NCBI GenBank assembly: GCA_028705545.1
Contig: JAQWDG010000140.1
Span: 1 to 5,179 of the forward strand
Origin: Methanoregula sp.
GTDB taxonomy: Archaea > Halobacteriota > Methanomicrobia > Methanomicrobiales > Methanospirillaceae
Reading direction: 5' to 3'
Length of the DNA stretch: 5,179 nt
Part shown: positions 1-4,923 of the stretch, piece by piece
Layout: each line of letters starts with the position of its first letter
Position numbering within the stretch: position 1 is the stretch's first letter
Translations under genes and position numbers: made by a program
The notes under the pieces: model-generated
The model's input: only the letters and a program-made list of their open reading frames with translations
What the model was told of the DNA's origin: nothing
The model's database searches: none

Positions 1-320
1 TGCAATTTAGCGGGCTTCCTGTGGCCGCGGTTGTGGGATCGTGCAGGTGGTCAGCTGAGGGGGAGATCGGCCAACCGGTGCAATCTATGGGCGTTTCTCA
101 GATCTACGACGGAGAAACAGGGTTTGGGAGGGGTATATTTGATGGTGATCCGGGGTGCGGGGAGGTAGTTCTGTGGGGCTCCCAAGAATGGGCCAACTAT
201 TGGATTATTCCCCGACCTCACGTATCTCCCCGGATGTTTTTTTTGGGATTTTTTCAGGGAGTACGATCCTGTTTTCCATGCATTCCCCACGAAATCATCA
301 TTTGGATTCATTGCAGCGTT
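1..320. other. Left-edge stretch without a convincing gene
   Basis: Several frames are open here but none is persuasive. On the plus strand one frame is open from the left edge to a TAG at 166-168 (55 codons), and another is open from the edge to about 662, where it runs antisense to the gene at 321-1082. On the minus strand the frame of that gene stays open from its TAG at 321-323 down to a TGA at 51-53. None of these peptides has a recognisable domain or a signal peptide. The most notable element is a T8-GGGA-T6 tract at 237-254, annotated separately. A partial plus-strand gene ending at 168 remains possible. Confidence 0.4.
237..254 (+). terminator. T-rich tract, possible archaeal terminator
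   Basis: A run of eight T, then GGGA, then six T reads on the plus strand. Archaeal RNA polymerase commonly stops at T-rich stretches in the non-template strand, so this could end a plus-strand transcript entering from the left edge, such as the open frame that stops at 168. It would not end the minus-strand gene at 321-1082, for which it reads as A-runs. No strong hairpin precedes it. The core also resembles the repeats at 4421-4670, so it may be a repeat fragment instead. Confidence 0.25.
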
Positions 321-1082
321 CTATGTTACTTTATCGTTTGTTCCATTCACTCCAATTACCACCGTGTAATTATACCCGGCATTCTTCGGGACTTGGATCT
401 CCGCACCGCCAACGATTGCCTGTGTCCCGTTAAGATTTCCCTGCCACCGGATCGTGAAATTCGCTGGTGTATTTGCTGTGCCGGGATAGATCGAACCGAC
501 ACCGGTACGGCCCTGCTGAAGGGTATAATCTTCAGAAATACTCATGCATTTTCCCAGTTTAACGGTCTCTTCGTGGGAAACAGCCGGTCCGGATGTATCC
601 GTATACGGGCTCCAATCGGTTATACGGTCAGTGTCCCGTTCGAGAATAATTCCCGATCGTAGTTCACGTATCCGCGATTCGTTTGCATCAGTACCTGATC
701 GCGATGAACCTGCTCCTTTCATCCAGACAATAAAGTAATCGTAGTCCGGGTCATTGAACTCTTCTTTATAGAGTGTGTACAGTGCAGATGCTGTAACGTT
801 TGAATCCGTAGACGTATTCAGGGAATCAATCCGTATCGGCCCGGACATATTGCATGACGCGATGCCCGGCATGAAGGTTTCATTTTTGAGCAGGGTGTCC
901 GTATCATCCCCGATACGGCTGGCATTTTTGGTAATCCAGGGAATGGTTGGATCGATATGCGCCTGGGCCTGGGCAGACGATTCATCCGGTAACTGGCCGA
1001 CAACTCCGTTTGGTACAACGAGCAGTAAAAGCAGCGCCAGCCCGGTGACAATGATAATACCCGCGTAATCTGATAATTTCAT
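321..1082 (-). CDS. Sequon-rich exported or membrane-anchored protein
   Basis: The 253-residue product is not recognised as a named family. The N-terminus has one lysine and then a strongly hydrophobic segment at about residues 8-24, which is either a signal peptide (possible cleavage near residue 29) or an N-terminal membrane anchor with the rest outside the cell. The remainder is hydrophilic and rich in Ser, Thr, Asp and Asn. It contains ten N-X-S/T sequons (N53, N67, N78, N89, N95, N134, N208, N218, N238, N246), as expected for a glycosylated archaeal surface protein, and two cysteines (C77, C179) that could pair. The ATG at 1080-1082 is supported by a GAGG ribosome binding site 4 bases upstream. 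The gene lies 150 bp downstream of the secreted-protein gene at 1233-1868, in the same direction, probably with its own promoter. The stop is TAG, and the frame stays open for 90 more codons beyond it. Function unknown; a surface role is inferred from signal and sequons. Confidence 0.85.
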   Translation of the reverse strand: MKLSDYAGIIIVTGLALLLLLVVPNGVVGQLPDESSAQAQAHIDPTIPWITKNASRIGDDTDTLLKNETFMPGIASCNMSGPIRIDSLNTSTDSNVTASALYTLYKEEFNDPDYDYFIVWMKGAGSSRSGTDANESRIRELRSGIILERDTDRITDWSPYTDTSGPAVSHEETVKLGKCMSISEDYTLQQGRTGVGSIYPGTANTPANFTIRWQGNLNGTQAIVGGAEIQVPKNAGYNYTVVIGVNGTNDKVT

Positions 1083-1086
1083 TCGG

Positions 1087-1133
1087 CCTCAGGGAATCTT
1101 CACGGATCGATATCCAATTGTCCTATTTAGTAT
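1087..1133 (-). promoter_or_regulatory. TATA-like box and GAGG site for the 321-1082 gene
   Basis: Reading the minus strand, an AT-rich box, TACTAAATAGG, lies at about 1123-1133. A start site 25-28 bases downstream would fall near 1100, giving a leader of roughly 18 bases. That leader contains TGAGG at 1087-1091, 4 bases before the ATG, which matches the core of an archaeal Shine-Dalgarno sequence. The spacing fits a conventional archaeal promoter, but the box is a poor match to the TTTATATA consensus, so the TATA part is tentative. The ribosome binding site is the firmer part. Confidence 0.4.
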
Positions 1134-1232
1134 TCATGTCCACAAAATCAAACCGGGCCGGGTTTTTTGGAAAACCGCGAAACCAACGTGGGACTGAACG
1201 AAGAATACTTGCGGCTGCGAATGTCGTTATCA

Positions 1233-1868
1233 TCATCCAATCCGCGTGAAATTAATCTGTACGGTGTGCAAAGGCGGAACGTACTCCCTGGTCATCAGGA
1301 TATTCACCGGGATGCCGGGAGAATTATCTGCCGGCCCGGTTGGGTCTGCTTCCCAGTACACCCGTGTCCCGGGAGAACTGTGAATCTCCCCGGGATTCCG
1401 GGGAACATACGTTGTCCCGTCATCGGAAACAAGAATTATCCGGTCCCCGCCGGTTACCCGGACTGTCCCCATTCCGGATATTTTTTGAAGTGTCTGCGGC
1501 TTTGCGGTGAGCCGGGATATCGTGCCGCTCACGCTTGTAACATCCATCGTGGTGTCCGGGGAGTATTTGTTCACATCCGCCATCGCGGCTTCCGGTCCGG
1601 CGGTCTCGATCAGGTACTGAATATACACCCGGTTTATCGAAATGAACTCCTTGCGTGTCAGCGGTTTGTCATTCTTCGAAGTATCGATGGGGTGATCGAC
1701 CCACTGGACTATGCGCAATACATCCCCGTGATATATCGTCGTCCCATTTGCAAGGGAATCGGATAATGTGTCCTGCATATCGTCTGCGTGTGCGCCACCT
1801 GCCGGTACCATGACCATTGCTGCAATCATCAGCAGGGTCAGGAAACATCCCGGGAATTGTTTTTTCAT
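1233..1868 (-). CDS. Secreted protein with cleavable signal peptide
   Basis: The 211-residue protein begins with a textbook Sec signal peptide: two lysines, a hydrophobic core at about residues 8-22, and an A-H-A cleavage motif at residues 26-28 followed by DD. The predicted mature part is about 183 residues, soluble, with no further membrane segment. It looks beta-rich in the second half (residues 110-209), where short Thr/Val strands alternate with Gly-Asp turns such as VTGGDR and VSDDGTT. There are two N-glycosylation sequons (N41, N206). The only cysteine, C8, sits inside the signal peptide without a proper lipobox, so a lipoprotein is unlikely. I do not recognise the family. The ATG start is supported by the fit of the signal peptide; the upstream ribosome binding site is weak. 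Start and upstream small ORF share an ATGA junction at 1865-1868. An extracellular or envelope role is inferred from export and from the neighbouring sequon-rich gene. Confidence 0.88.
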   Translation of the reverse strand: MKKQFPGCFLTLLMIAAMVMVPAGGAHADDMQDTLSDSLANGTTIYHGDVLRIVQWVDHPIDTSKNDKPLTRKEFISINRVYIQYLIETAGPEAAMADVNKYSPDTTMDVTSVSGTISRLTAKPQTLQKISGMGTVRVTGGDRIILVSDDGTTYVPRNPGEIHSSPGTRVYWEADPTGPADNSPGIPVNILMTREYVPPLHTVQINFTRIG

Positions 1869-2104
1869 TTACATTGCCCCGTCACACGGTTGCCGCTGCC
1901 AGAGGACATGAAACCAGGATTTATCATCGGTCCGGACATGATCGCAAATGGATTTTGGGGAACCACCCCGCCCGTTCGCGAATTCACCTGTGTCACCAGT
2001 CTGTTCTTTTTCCCTCCTTTAAACGATCTCTGGCCATTTCCTTTACGCGAACGGGTTTCATCCATGTGTGAGGATGAAGTATTGTCCTCACCGTGTGGCT
2101 GCAC
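1865..2104 (-). CDS. Doubtful small basic ORF in the upstream spacer
   Basis: An open frame of up to 79 codons (GTG start) occupies the spacer between the glycosyltransferase gene and the secreted-protein gene. Its TGA stop overlaps the ATG of the next gene as ATGA, the arrangement seen in translationally coupled pairs, which is the main argument for it. An internal ATG (residue 14 of the longest version) would give 66 residues. The product would be basic, rich in Ser, Gly, Lys and Arg, and has no recognisable domain, signal or membrane segment. A strong GGAGG at about 2014-2018 lies inside the frame, 16 bases before an in-frame GTG, which is too far for a good start. Inverted repeats at 1971-2055 and 2068-2091 overlap the frame and fit a regulatory leader as well as a gene. 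Chance ORF is the more likely reading. Confidence 0.22.
   Translation of the reverse strand: MQPHGEDNTSSSHMDETRSRKGNGQRSFKGGKKNRLVTQVNSRTGGVVPQNPFAIMSGPMINPGFMSSGSGNRVTGQCK
1918..1929 (-). promoter_or_regulatory. Weak TATA-like box upstream of the 1233-1868 gene
   Basis: On the minus strand the sequence GATGATAAATCC lies about 50-60 bases before the ATG at 1868. A start site about 26 bases downstream would leave a leader near 29 bases. The match to an archaeal TATA box is partial and there is no clear purine-rich BRE, so this is only a candidate. Confidence 0.2.
1971..2055. repeat. 10-bp perfect inverted repeat pair in spacer
   Basis: CCCGTTCGCG at 1971-1980 has an exact reverse complement, CGCGAACGGG, at 2046-2055, with 65 bases between the arms. 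The pair lies in the 283-bp spacer upstream of the secreted-protein gene. It could close a long stem in a leader RNA or be a spaced pair of protein-binding sites. The enclosed segment contains the GGAGG sequence at about 2014-2018. Confidence 0.45.
2068..2091. repeat. 7-bp inverted repeat, possible hairpin or operator
   Basis: GTGAGGA at 2068-2074 and TCCTCAC at 2085-2091 form a perfect 7-bp stem around a 10-base loop. It lies about 60 bases downstream of the stop of the glycosyltransferase gene on the minus strand. No T-run follows on that strand, so it is not an obvious terminator; an operator or RNA hairpin is possible. Confidence 0.35.
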
Positions 2105-2119
2105 GAATCGCCTGGCAGG

Positions 2120-2124
2120 AAAAA
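2120..2124 (-). terminator. Short T-run after the glycosyltransferase gene
   Basis: Five T in a row on the minus strand lie about 28 bases beyond the TAA stop at 2152-2154, preceded by a G/C-rich stretch with only a 3-bp stem. Archaeal termination can use short T-runs, so this is a plausible but weak termination site for the glycosyltransferase transcript. Confidence 0.22.
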
Positions 2125-2151
2125 CATCCGCATTTGGCCAACCCCCGGCTT

Positions 2152-3195
2152 TTATTGGGAAGATTCAGTCTTTCTATCCATGATCTGGTTGTGCCCCGGC
2201 TCTCCATTGTCCTCAGGATCATCGGCAAACTCCCGGCATGCAAGGAGCAGGATGAACGGGAGAATAAGGATCCAGTAATGCAGATACTGGCGGATGAAGA
2301 GTGTCCCTGATAATACAAGCGCAAAAAGAAAAATCGTCCATTCAAACGGCGACCTCAACCCCCGGCGGACGATACTGGCGGCGGCAAACAGAACAACAGG
2401 GAGTACGATGACAATGCTCGCAACCAGGTACAGCGCAAACGAAAATGTGCTGCTGGCCCAGAAACCGGGGAGTTCCTCAATGACCTGGCTGCTTACATAT
2501 GTCGGGGCAATGCCAAACGTCCAGTACAGTGCGCTCATCGTTGCGGTGTTGCCGTACACCGCAAAGACAACGGCAAACGATGACAGGCCGGTGATAATCG
2601 CGGGCAGGATAAAGCGATGATAGCGCCGCTCCCCGCTCGTCCGCATCAGGTACAGCAATGGGATAAGACCGAGAATGGCGTACTGCTTGAATCCGAATGC
2701 GAGGCCAAGACAGATCCCGGCATACACGAACCGGTTTTTCCGTGCGGCAATAAACGACAAAAGGAGAAACAGGACGGCGAACTGCTCGCTGAAGAGGAAG
2801 TACCCCTGCACGAATGCAGCGATGACAAGCCAGAGCAGTCCCGCAGTATATCCCGAGATAAACCCGTAATCCGTTTTCCCGATGTAAAAAACAAGGAGGG
2901 CGCAGAGGATGTTTATCAGTGTGATGACCGGGAGGTCCATTGCGCCGGGCGGCTGGACCAGATCCATGGCAGACACGACAAAAAAGAGCAGCGGCGGTTT
3001 AGGATCGACAAAACTTACATAGGGTGTAAACCCGTTGATTATCATGCGGGCCATCTCGTGGAACCGGTCCGCATCGACCCCGGCCCAGCCCCCGGTGTTC
3101 ACGGCCTGCATCGTACATGCTATGGCGACGCCAAGTATGCCGTAGGTGAGGATTACAGCAGTGAGTATCAGGCAGGTGCGCCGGGGGAAGGTCAT
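2152..3195 (-). CDS. GT-C fold membrane glycosyltransferase, PMT/GT39-like
   Basis: The product is a 347-residue integral membrane protein with about nine or ten hydrophobic segments. The first (about residues 9-28) is followed by a large loop typical of GT-C transferases that use polyprenyl-phosphate sugars: acidic D41 and D43 in GVDADRF, then NGFTPY, then SFVDPKPPL around residues 60-69, where GT39/PMT_2 proteins carry the catalytic acidic residues and the PY...D...KPP motif. An FKQ motif at 169-171 and RQYLHYW at 302-308 are also usual in this superfamily. The protein is expected to act at the outer face of the cytoplasmic membrane; acceptor and sugar cannot be read from sequence. It is shorter than many family members and ends in a short polar tail, but motifs and helices look complete. 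I chose ATG at 3193-3195; a GTG at 3202-3204 would add three residues. Neither has a clear ribosome binding site. Its 5' end overlaps the fossil at 3192-3446. The downstream exported proteins make an envelope-glycan role likely (inference). Confidence 0.93.
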   Translation of the reverse strand: MTFPRRTCLILTAVILTYGILGVAIACTMQAVNTGGWAGVDADRFHEMARMIINGFTPYVSFVDPKPPLLFFVVSAMDLVQPPGAMDLPVITLINILCALLVFYIGKTDYGFISGYTAGLLWLVIAAFVQGYFLFSEQFAVLFLLLSFIAARKNRFVYAGICLGLAFGFKQYAILGLIPLLYLMRTSGERRYHRFILPAIITGLSSFAVVFAVYGNTATMSALYWTFGIAPTYVSSQVIEELPGFWASSTFSFALYLVASIVIVLPVVLFAAASIVRRGLRSPFEWTIFLFALVLSGTLFIRQYLHYWILILPFILLLACREFADDPEDNGEPGHNQIMDRKTESSQ

Positions 3196-3446
3196 GGGAT
3201 GCACAAATATAGTATCGATTTTCTTACCCTTCTAATACATAGACTTATCTTTGAAAAATTGACCCCGGTAGAAACCATCGGATGCATTATACCGGAACTA
3301 TGCACCGGTACGACAATGTAGTGGCCATTACTGACCGAAGAATTCAGTTCACTTGCCGATGCTACTGCACATGATGCCATCACAAGGAGCACCAGTGCTA
3401 CGATTCCCCGTCTTTTTGACAGGGGATTTCGATTTTAAAAAAACAT
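3192..3446 (-). pseudogene. Fossil of a secreted protein gene with intact signal peptide
   Basis: Reading the minus strand from ATG at 3444-3446 gives M-F-F, then TAA at 3435-3437, then, in the same frame, a classic export signal: NRNPLSKRRG, a hydrophobic core IVALVLLVMASCAV, and a cleavage region ASA-SEL. The M-A-S-C within it also resembles a loose lipobox. After the signal the frame continues for about 50 codons (SELNSSVSNGHYIVV...), including an N-S-S sequon, to a TGA at 3192-3194, 13 bases inside the GTG-start version of the glycosyltransferase gene. One base change (for example AAA to TAA) would explain the interruption. The in-frame GTG at 3390-3392 could serve as a start, but would lack the KRR segment. 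I read it as an inactivated and 3'-truncated surface-protein gene. A sequencing error at the T7 run would not repair it, since neither other frame is open through the ATG. Confidence 0.5.
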
Positions 3447-3458
3447 TGCTTAATTTTT

Positions 3459-3499
3459 CTGTCCACATTTTCAAACTGTCAGTTTGATTATTTGGACAG
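3459..3499. repeat. 41-bp imperfect palindrome
   Basis: The sequence is symmetric about base 3479, with 17 of 20 positions complementary between 3459-3478 and 3480-3499. The outer arms are CTGTCCA (3459-3465) and TGGACAG (3493-3499); the inner arms are TCAAACTG (3471-3478) and CAGTTTGA (3480-3487). It lies between the stop of the eroded frame at 3505 and the ATG of the fossil at 3446. On the minus strand a T7 run follows at 3437-3443, so it could be a hairpin terminator for the upstream frame; it could also be an operator over the fossil's promoter or the end of an insertion sequence. No second CTGTCCA end was found in the window. Confidence 0.6.
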
Positions 3500-3504
3500 A
3501 GAAT

Positions 3505-3708
3505 CTAAATCAGCAGATTGCACAAGAACTCCTTTGCGTGAATGCCCAAAGGGTATTCCGTGGGTCTCCCCTTGATCCCAGTCTTATGGGTGAGGCCCTT
3601 TTGATCTTCTTGTTTTGTTCTACCATGCCTTGCCACATACTCATCCGGCCTTGAAGTGGCCCCAGATTCCCCCCCGATTGCGTATCCGGCAGACACGTGA
3701 TCATCCAA
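3505..3708 (-). pseudogene. Short open frame, possible eroded gene end
   Basis: This frame encodes 67 residues from a TTG at 3706-3708 to a TAG at 3505-3507 and is open seven codons further back, to a TAA at 3727-3729. The peptide is charged, with stretches such as RHGTKQEDQKG-like and KTGIKGRPTEYPLG segments, and has no recognised domain. A second minus-strand frame (3510-3773, 87 codons) overlaps it fully, so codon reading alone does not settle which, if either, was real. The stop lies only 5 bases from the palindrome at 3459-3499, an arrangement that would fit the 3' end of a transposase gene next to a terminal repeat, but no transposase motif is visible. Treat it as a possible remnant of unknown identity. 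Confidence 0.2.
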
Positions 3709-3949
3709 AACCCGCAGAAAATCGCATTACAGAAGCCATTTTTCCACCGGAGAATTGCCTCACCTAATAGCACTGTTTAGTTGGTCGATCTTTTTTGAAA
3801 CGGGTTGATGGACGTGGAAATGAAAATATGTCCCTATTGCTGTTTCCCGGGATCCGAAAAAGGCCTGATATCCTCTGTGGATACACGATCAGGGTCAGAC
3901 TATTCCGGGCCCGTATTGAGCTCGGATTGGCATTTTCCGGATCCAAATA

Positions 3950-3966
3950 GAGCCCAATTGGGGCTC
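3950..3966. repeat. Small hairpin GAGCCC/GGGCTC
   Basis: GAGCCC at 3950-3955 and GGGCTC at 3961-3966 form a perfect 6-bp stem around a 5-base loop; the core CCCAATTGGG is itself palindromic. It adjoins, and by two bases overlaps, the larger hairpin at 3965-4009, so the two structures would compete slightly or stack in an RNA. Confidence 0.45.
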
Positions 3967-4009
3967 CGTTTAAAAATAAGCAAAAATCAGCCTTATTTTG
4001 GAAAACGGA
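3965..4009. repeat. 45-bp hairpin with 15 paired positions
   Basis: TCCGTTT at 3965-3971 pairs with AAACGGA at 4003-4009, and AAAATAAG at 3973-3980 pairs with CTTATTTT at 3992-3999. One base on one side and three on the other form an internal loop, and the apical loop is 11 bases. The paired ends read the same in either strand, so an RNA from either strand could fold it. On the minus strand the distal arm ends in a T-run, which would suit a terminator. Confidence 0.5.
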
Positions 4010-4162
4010 CGAAATAAATGGTTCATGTATTCGCGTTATTTGGGCCGATCCTGGGGCCAAAAGACGTTTGGGCGATCCCGGAAAAAGAGGCTGCCGGAAG
4101 GCCGCTATGGGCCGATTGCGGGCATTATATGGGGCTCAATTTTGGTGTATTTTGGCAAATAA

Positions 4163-4182
4163 AGCATAATATAAACATATTT
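4163..4182. promoter_or_regulatory. Bidirectional TATA-like element
   Basis: The plus strand reads TATAAA at 4170-4175 within a longer A/T stretch, and the minus strand reads TTTATATTATG over the same bases, close to the archaeal TTTATATA consensus. Expected start sites are near 4198 (plus) and near 4145 (minus). Neither is followed by a convincing gene: to the right lie a GC hairpin and the repeat field, to the left the hairpins of 3950-4009. It could drive a non-coding RNA, be a relic promoter, or be chance in an AT-rich stretch. Confidence 0.3.
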
Positions 4183-4237
4183 TTGGTTCTTCGGGAATCG
4201 ACCGGTTCTACGGGTGTATTTTTGGGAGACTTACGAT

Positions 4238-4266
4238 GTGCGCCCGGTCCCCCTCGGGGGACGCAC
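4238..4266. repeat. GC-rich hairpin
   Basis: GTCCCC at 4247-4252 and GGGGAC at 4257-4262 form a perfect 6-bp stem with a CTCG loop; outside it GTGC (4238-4241) can pair with GCAC (4263-4266) across a 5-base bulge. It stands out because it lies just before the AT-rich repeat field. No T-run follows on the plus strand, so it is not a typical terminator. Confidence 0.5.
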
Positions 4267-4482
4267 TGGCGCTAAGAGGGGGGTGGCATGGTACAGGAAA
4301 ACCTGAACATTGGTATTCGGGCCGGTCGATCTCGCGTTACAATTGGTTTGACTTCCAAAAATTTTCCGGCATTTTGGATTTTCAACCAAAAAAATCCGGC
4401 CGTACACACGTTCGCCCGGAACTTTTTTGGATTTTTCAGATTTCAAACCGGAAAAAATACGGCCGGAGAAATTTCAATCTAA

Positions 4483-4538
4483 ATTTTTTTGCGATTTTCA
4501 ACTTTCAACCGGAAAATTTTTTTGGTTTTTAAAATTTC
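4483..4538 (+). repeat. Direct repeat copy 1 (56 bp)
   Basis: This copy starts with A-T7-G and ends with TTAAAATTTC. It matches 4656-4710 almost base for base: one C/G difference near the start and a T7 versus T5-C difference in the middle account for all mismatches. Start-to-start distance is 173 bp. Confidence 0.7.
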
Positions 4539-4655
4539 GCGGCCAAAAAAAGTTCGGGTTTTCTGATCCTAATGCCGGATCTGTATCGCAGGATTTACGA
4601 CGAAAACGTAAGTTAGTTACAGAACTGACACCTTTTTTTCCAACTTTCGCGCCAG

Positions 4656-4710
4656 ATTTTTTTGGGATTTTCAACTTTCAACCGGAAAATTTTTCGGTTT
4701 TTAAAATTTC
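4656..4710 (+). repeat. Direct repeat copy 2 (55 bp)
   Basis: Near-identical partner of 4483-4538. It is preceded by CCAACTTTCGCGCC at 4640-4653, a module that is absent from the matching position before copy 1, so the duplication boundary lies at about 4656. It is followed by a different A-rich segment than copy 1. Confidence 0.7.
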
Positions 4711-4760
4711 AAACTGAAAAAATCTGTACAGAAAAAATTTCGCGGCAAAAAAATCCGGCC

Positions 4761-4777
4761 GTACCAACTTTCGAACC
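4761..4777 (+). repeat. Left arm of inverted repeat around 4761-4940
   Basis: GTACCAACTTTCGAACC here matches the reverse complement of 4924-4940, which reads GTACGAACTTTCGCGCC on the minus strand; 14 of 17 positions agree. The arms enclose about 180 bp, a size and form like a miniature inverted-repeat element. The module AACTTTCGCGCC also occurs at 4642-4653 in the same orientation as this arm. Confidence 0.5.
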
Positions 4778-4923
4778 AAATTTTTTTGGCCGGAAAAAAT
4801 TTCAGACCGTGCGGGCGGAACGCGATCGGCCATAAAAATTTTCAGGCAACTTACACGCTCCGTCGGCAGCACATCCCAAAAAAGGGTTTTTCCAATTTTC
4901 GCAGCGATCTTTTGGAAATTTTT

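Larger units (their letters stand above)
3709..4345. other. Gene-free spacer with hairpins and an AT-rich element
   Basis: No convincing coding region is seen. Open frames of 70-98 codons exist on both strands, one of which begins near MKICPYC, but it has no second zinc-binding pair and no ribosome binding site. The stretch contains a GC hairpin at 3950-3966, a longer AT-rich hairpin at 3965-4009, a TATA-like element at 4163-4182 and a GC hairpin at 4238-4266, each listed separately. Similar GGGCCGAT and GGGGCTC words recur around 3961, 4041, 4109 and 4132, hinting at old duplication. Confidence 0.5.

Noticed and set aside
21..662. 213-codon open frame on the plus strand, antisense to the sequon-rich protein gene
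   Set aside because: It overlaps a minus-strand gene with a ribosome binding site, signal-like N-terminus and ten sequons; its own peptide is cysteine- and isoleucine-rich with no domain. Its first 320 bases alone cannot be fully excluded as a gene end.
1160..1176. GGTTTT/AAAACC inverted repeat downstream of the 1233-1868 gene as a terminator
   Set aside because: The 6-bp stem is A/T-rich with a 4-base loop and no T-run follows on the minus strand.
1167..2183. Plus-strand open frames of 199 and 131 codons
   Set aside because: They lie opposite the secreted-protein gene and its spacer, begin without ribosome binding sites and give low-complexity proline-, cysteine- and histidine-rich peptides.
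2617..3321. 234-codon open frame on the plus strand
   Set aside because: It is antisense to the glycosyltransferase gene; its charged composition is what the complement of hydrophobic membrane codons produces.
3805..4017. 70-codon plus-strand frame with CPYC near its start, possible zinc ribbon
   Set aside because: Only one cysteine pair exists, there is no second pair to complete a zinc site, the start is not ATG, and a hairpin occupies its 3' end.
3764..4060. 98-codon minus-strand frame downstream of the TATA-like element
   Set aside because: Start is TTG without a ribosome binding site, the peptide has no motif, and two hairpins fall inside it.
4140..4215. Possible tRNA suggested by GGTTC-like words
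   Set aside because: No matching T-loop consensus, acceptor stem or anticodon arm could be paired around them.
4236..4872. Several 64-98 codon frames across the A/T-rich repeats
   Set aside because: They consist of the same phenylalanine, asparagine and lysine words in different frames, which is explained by DNA-level repetition.
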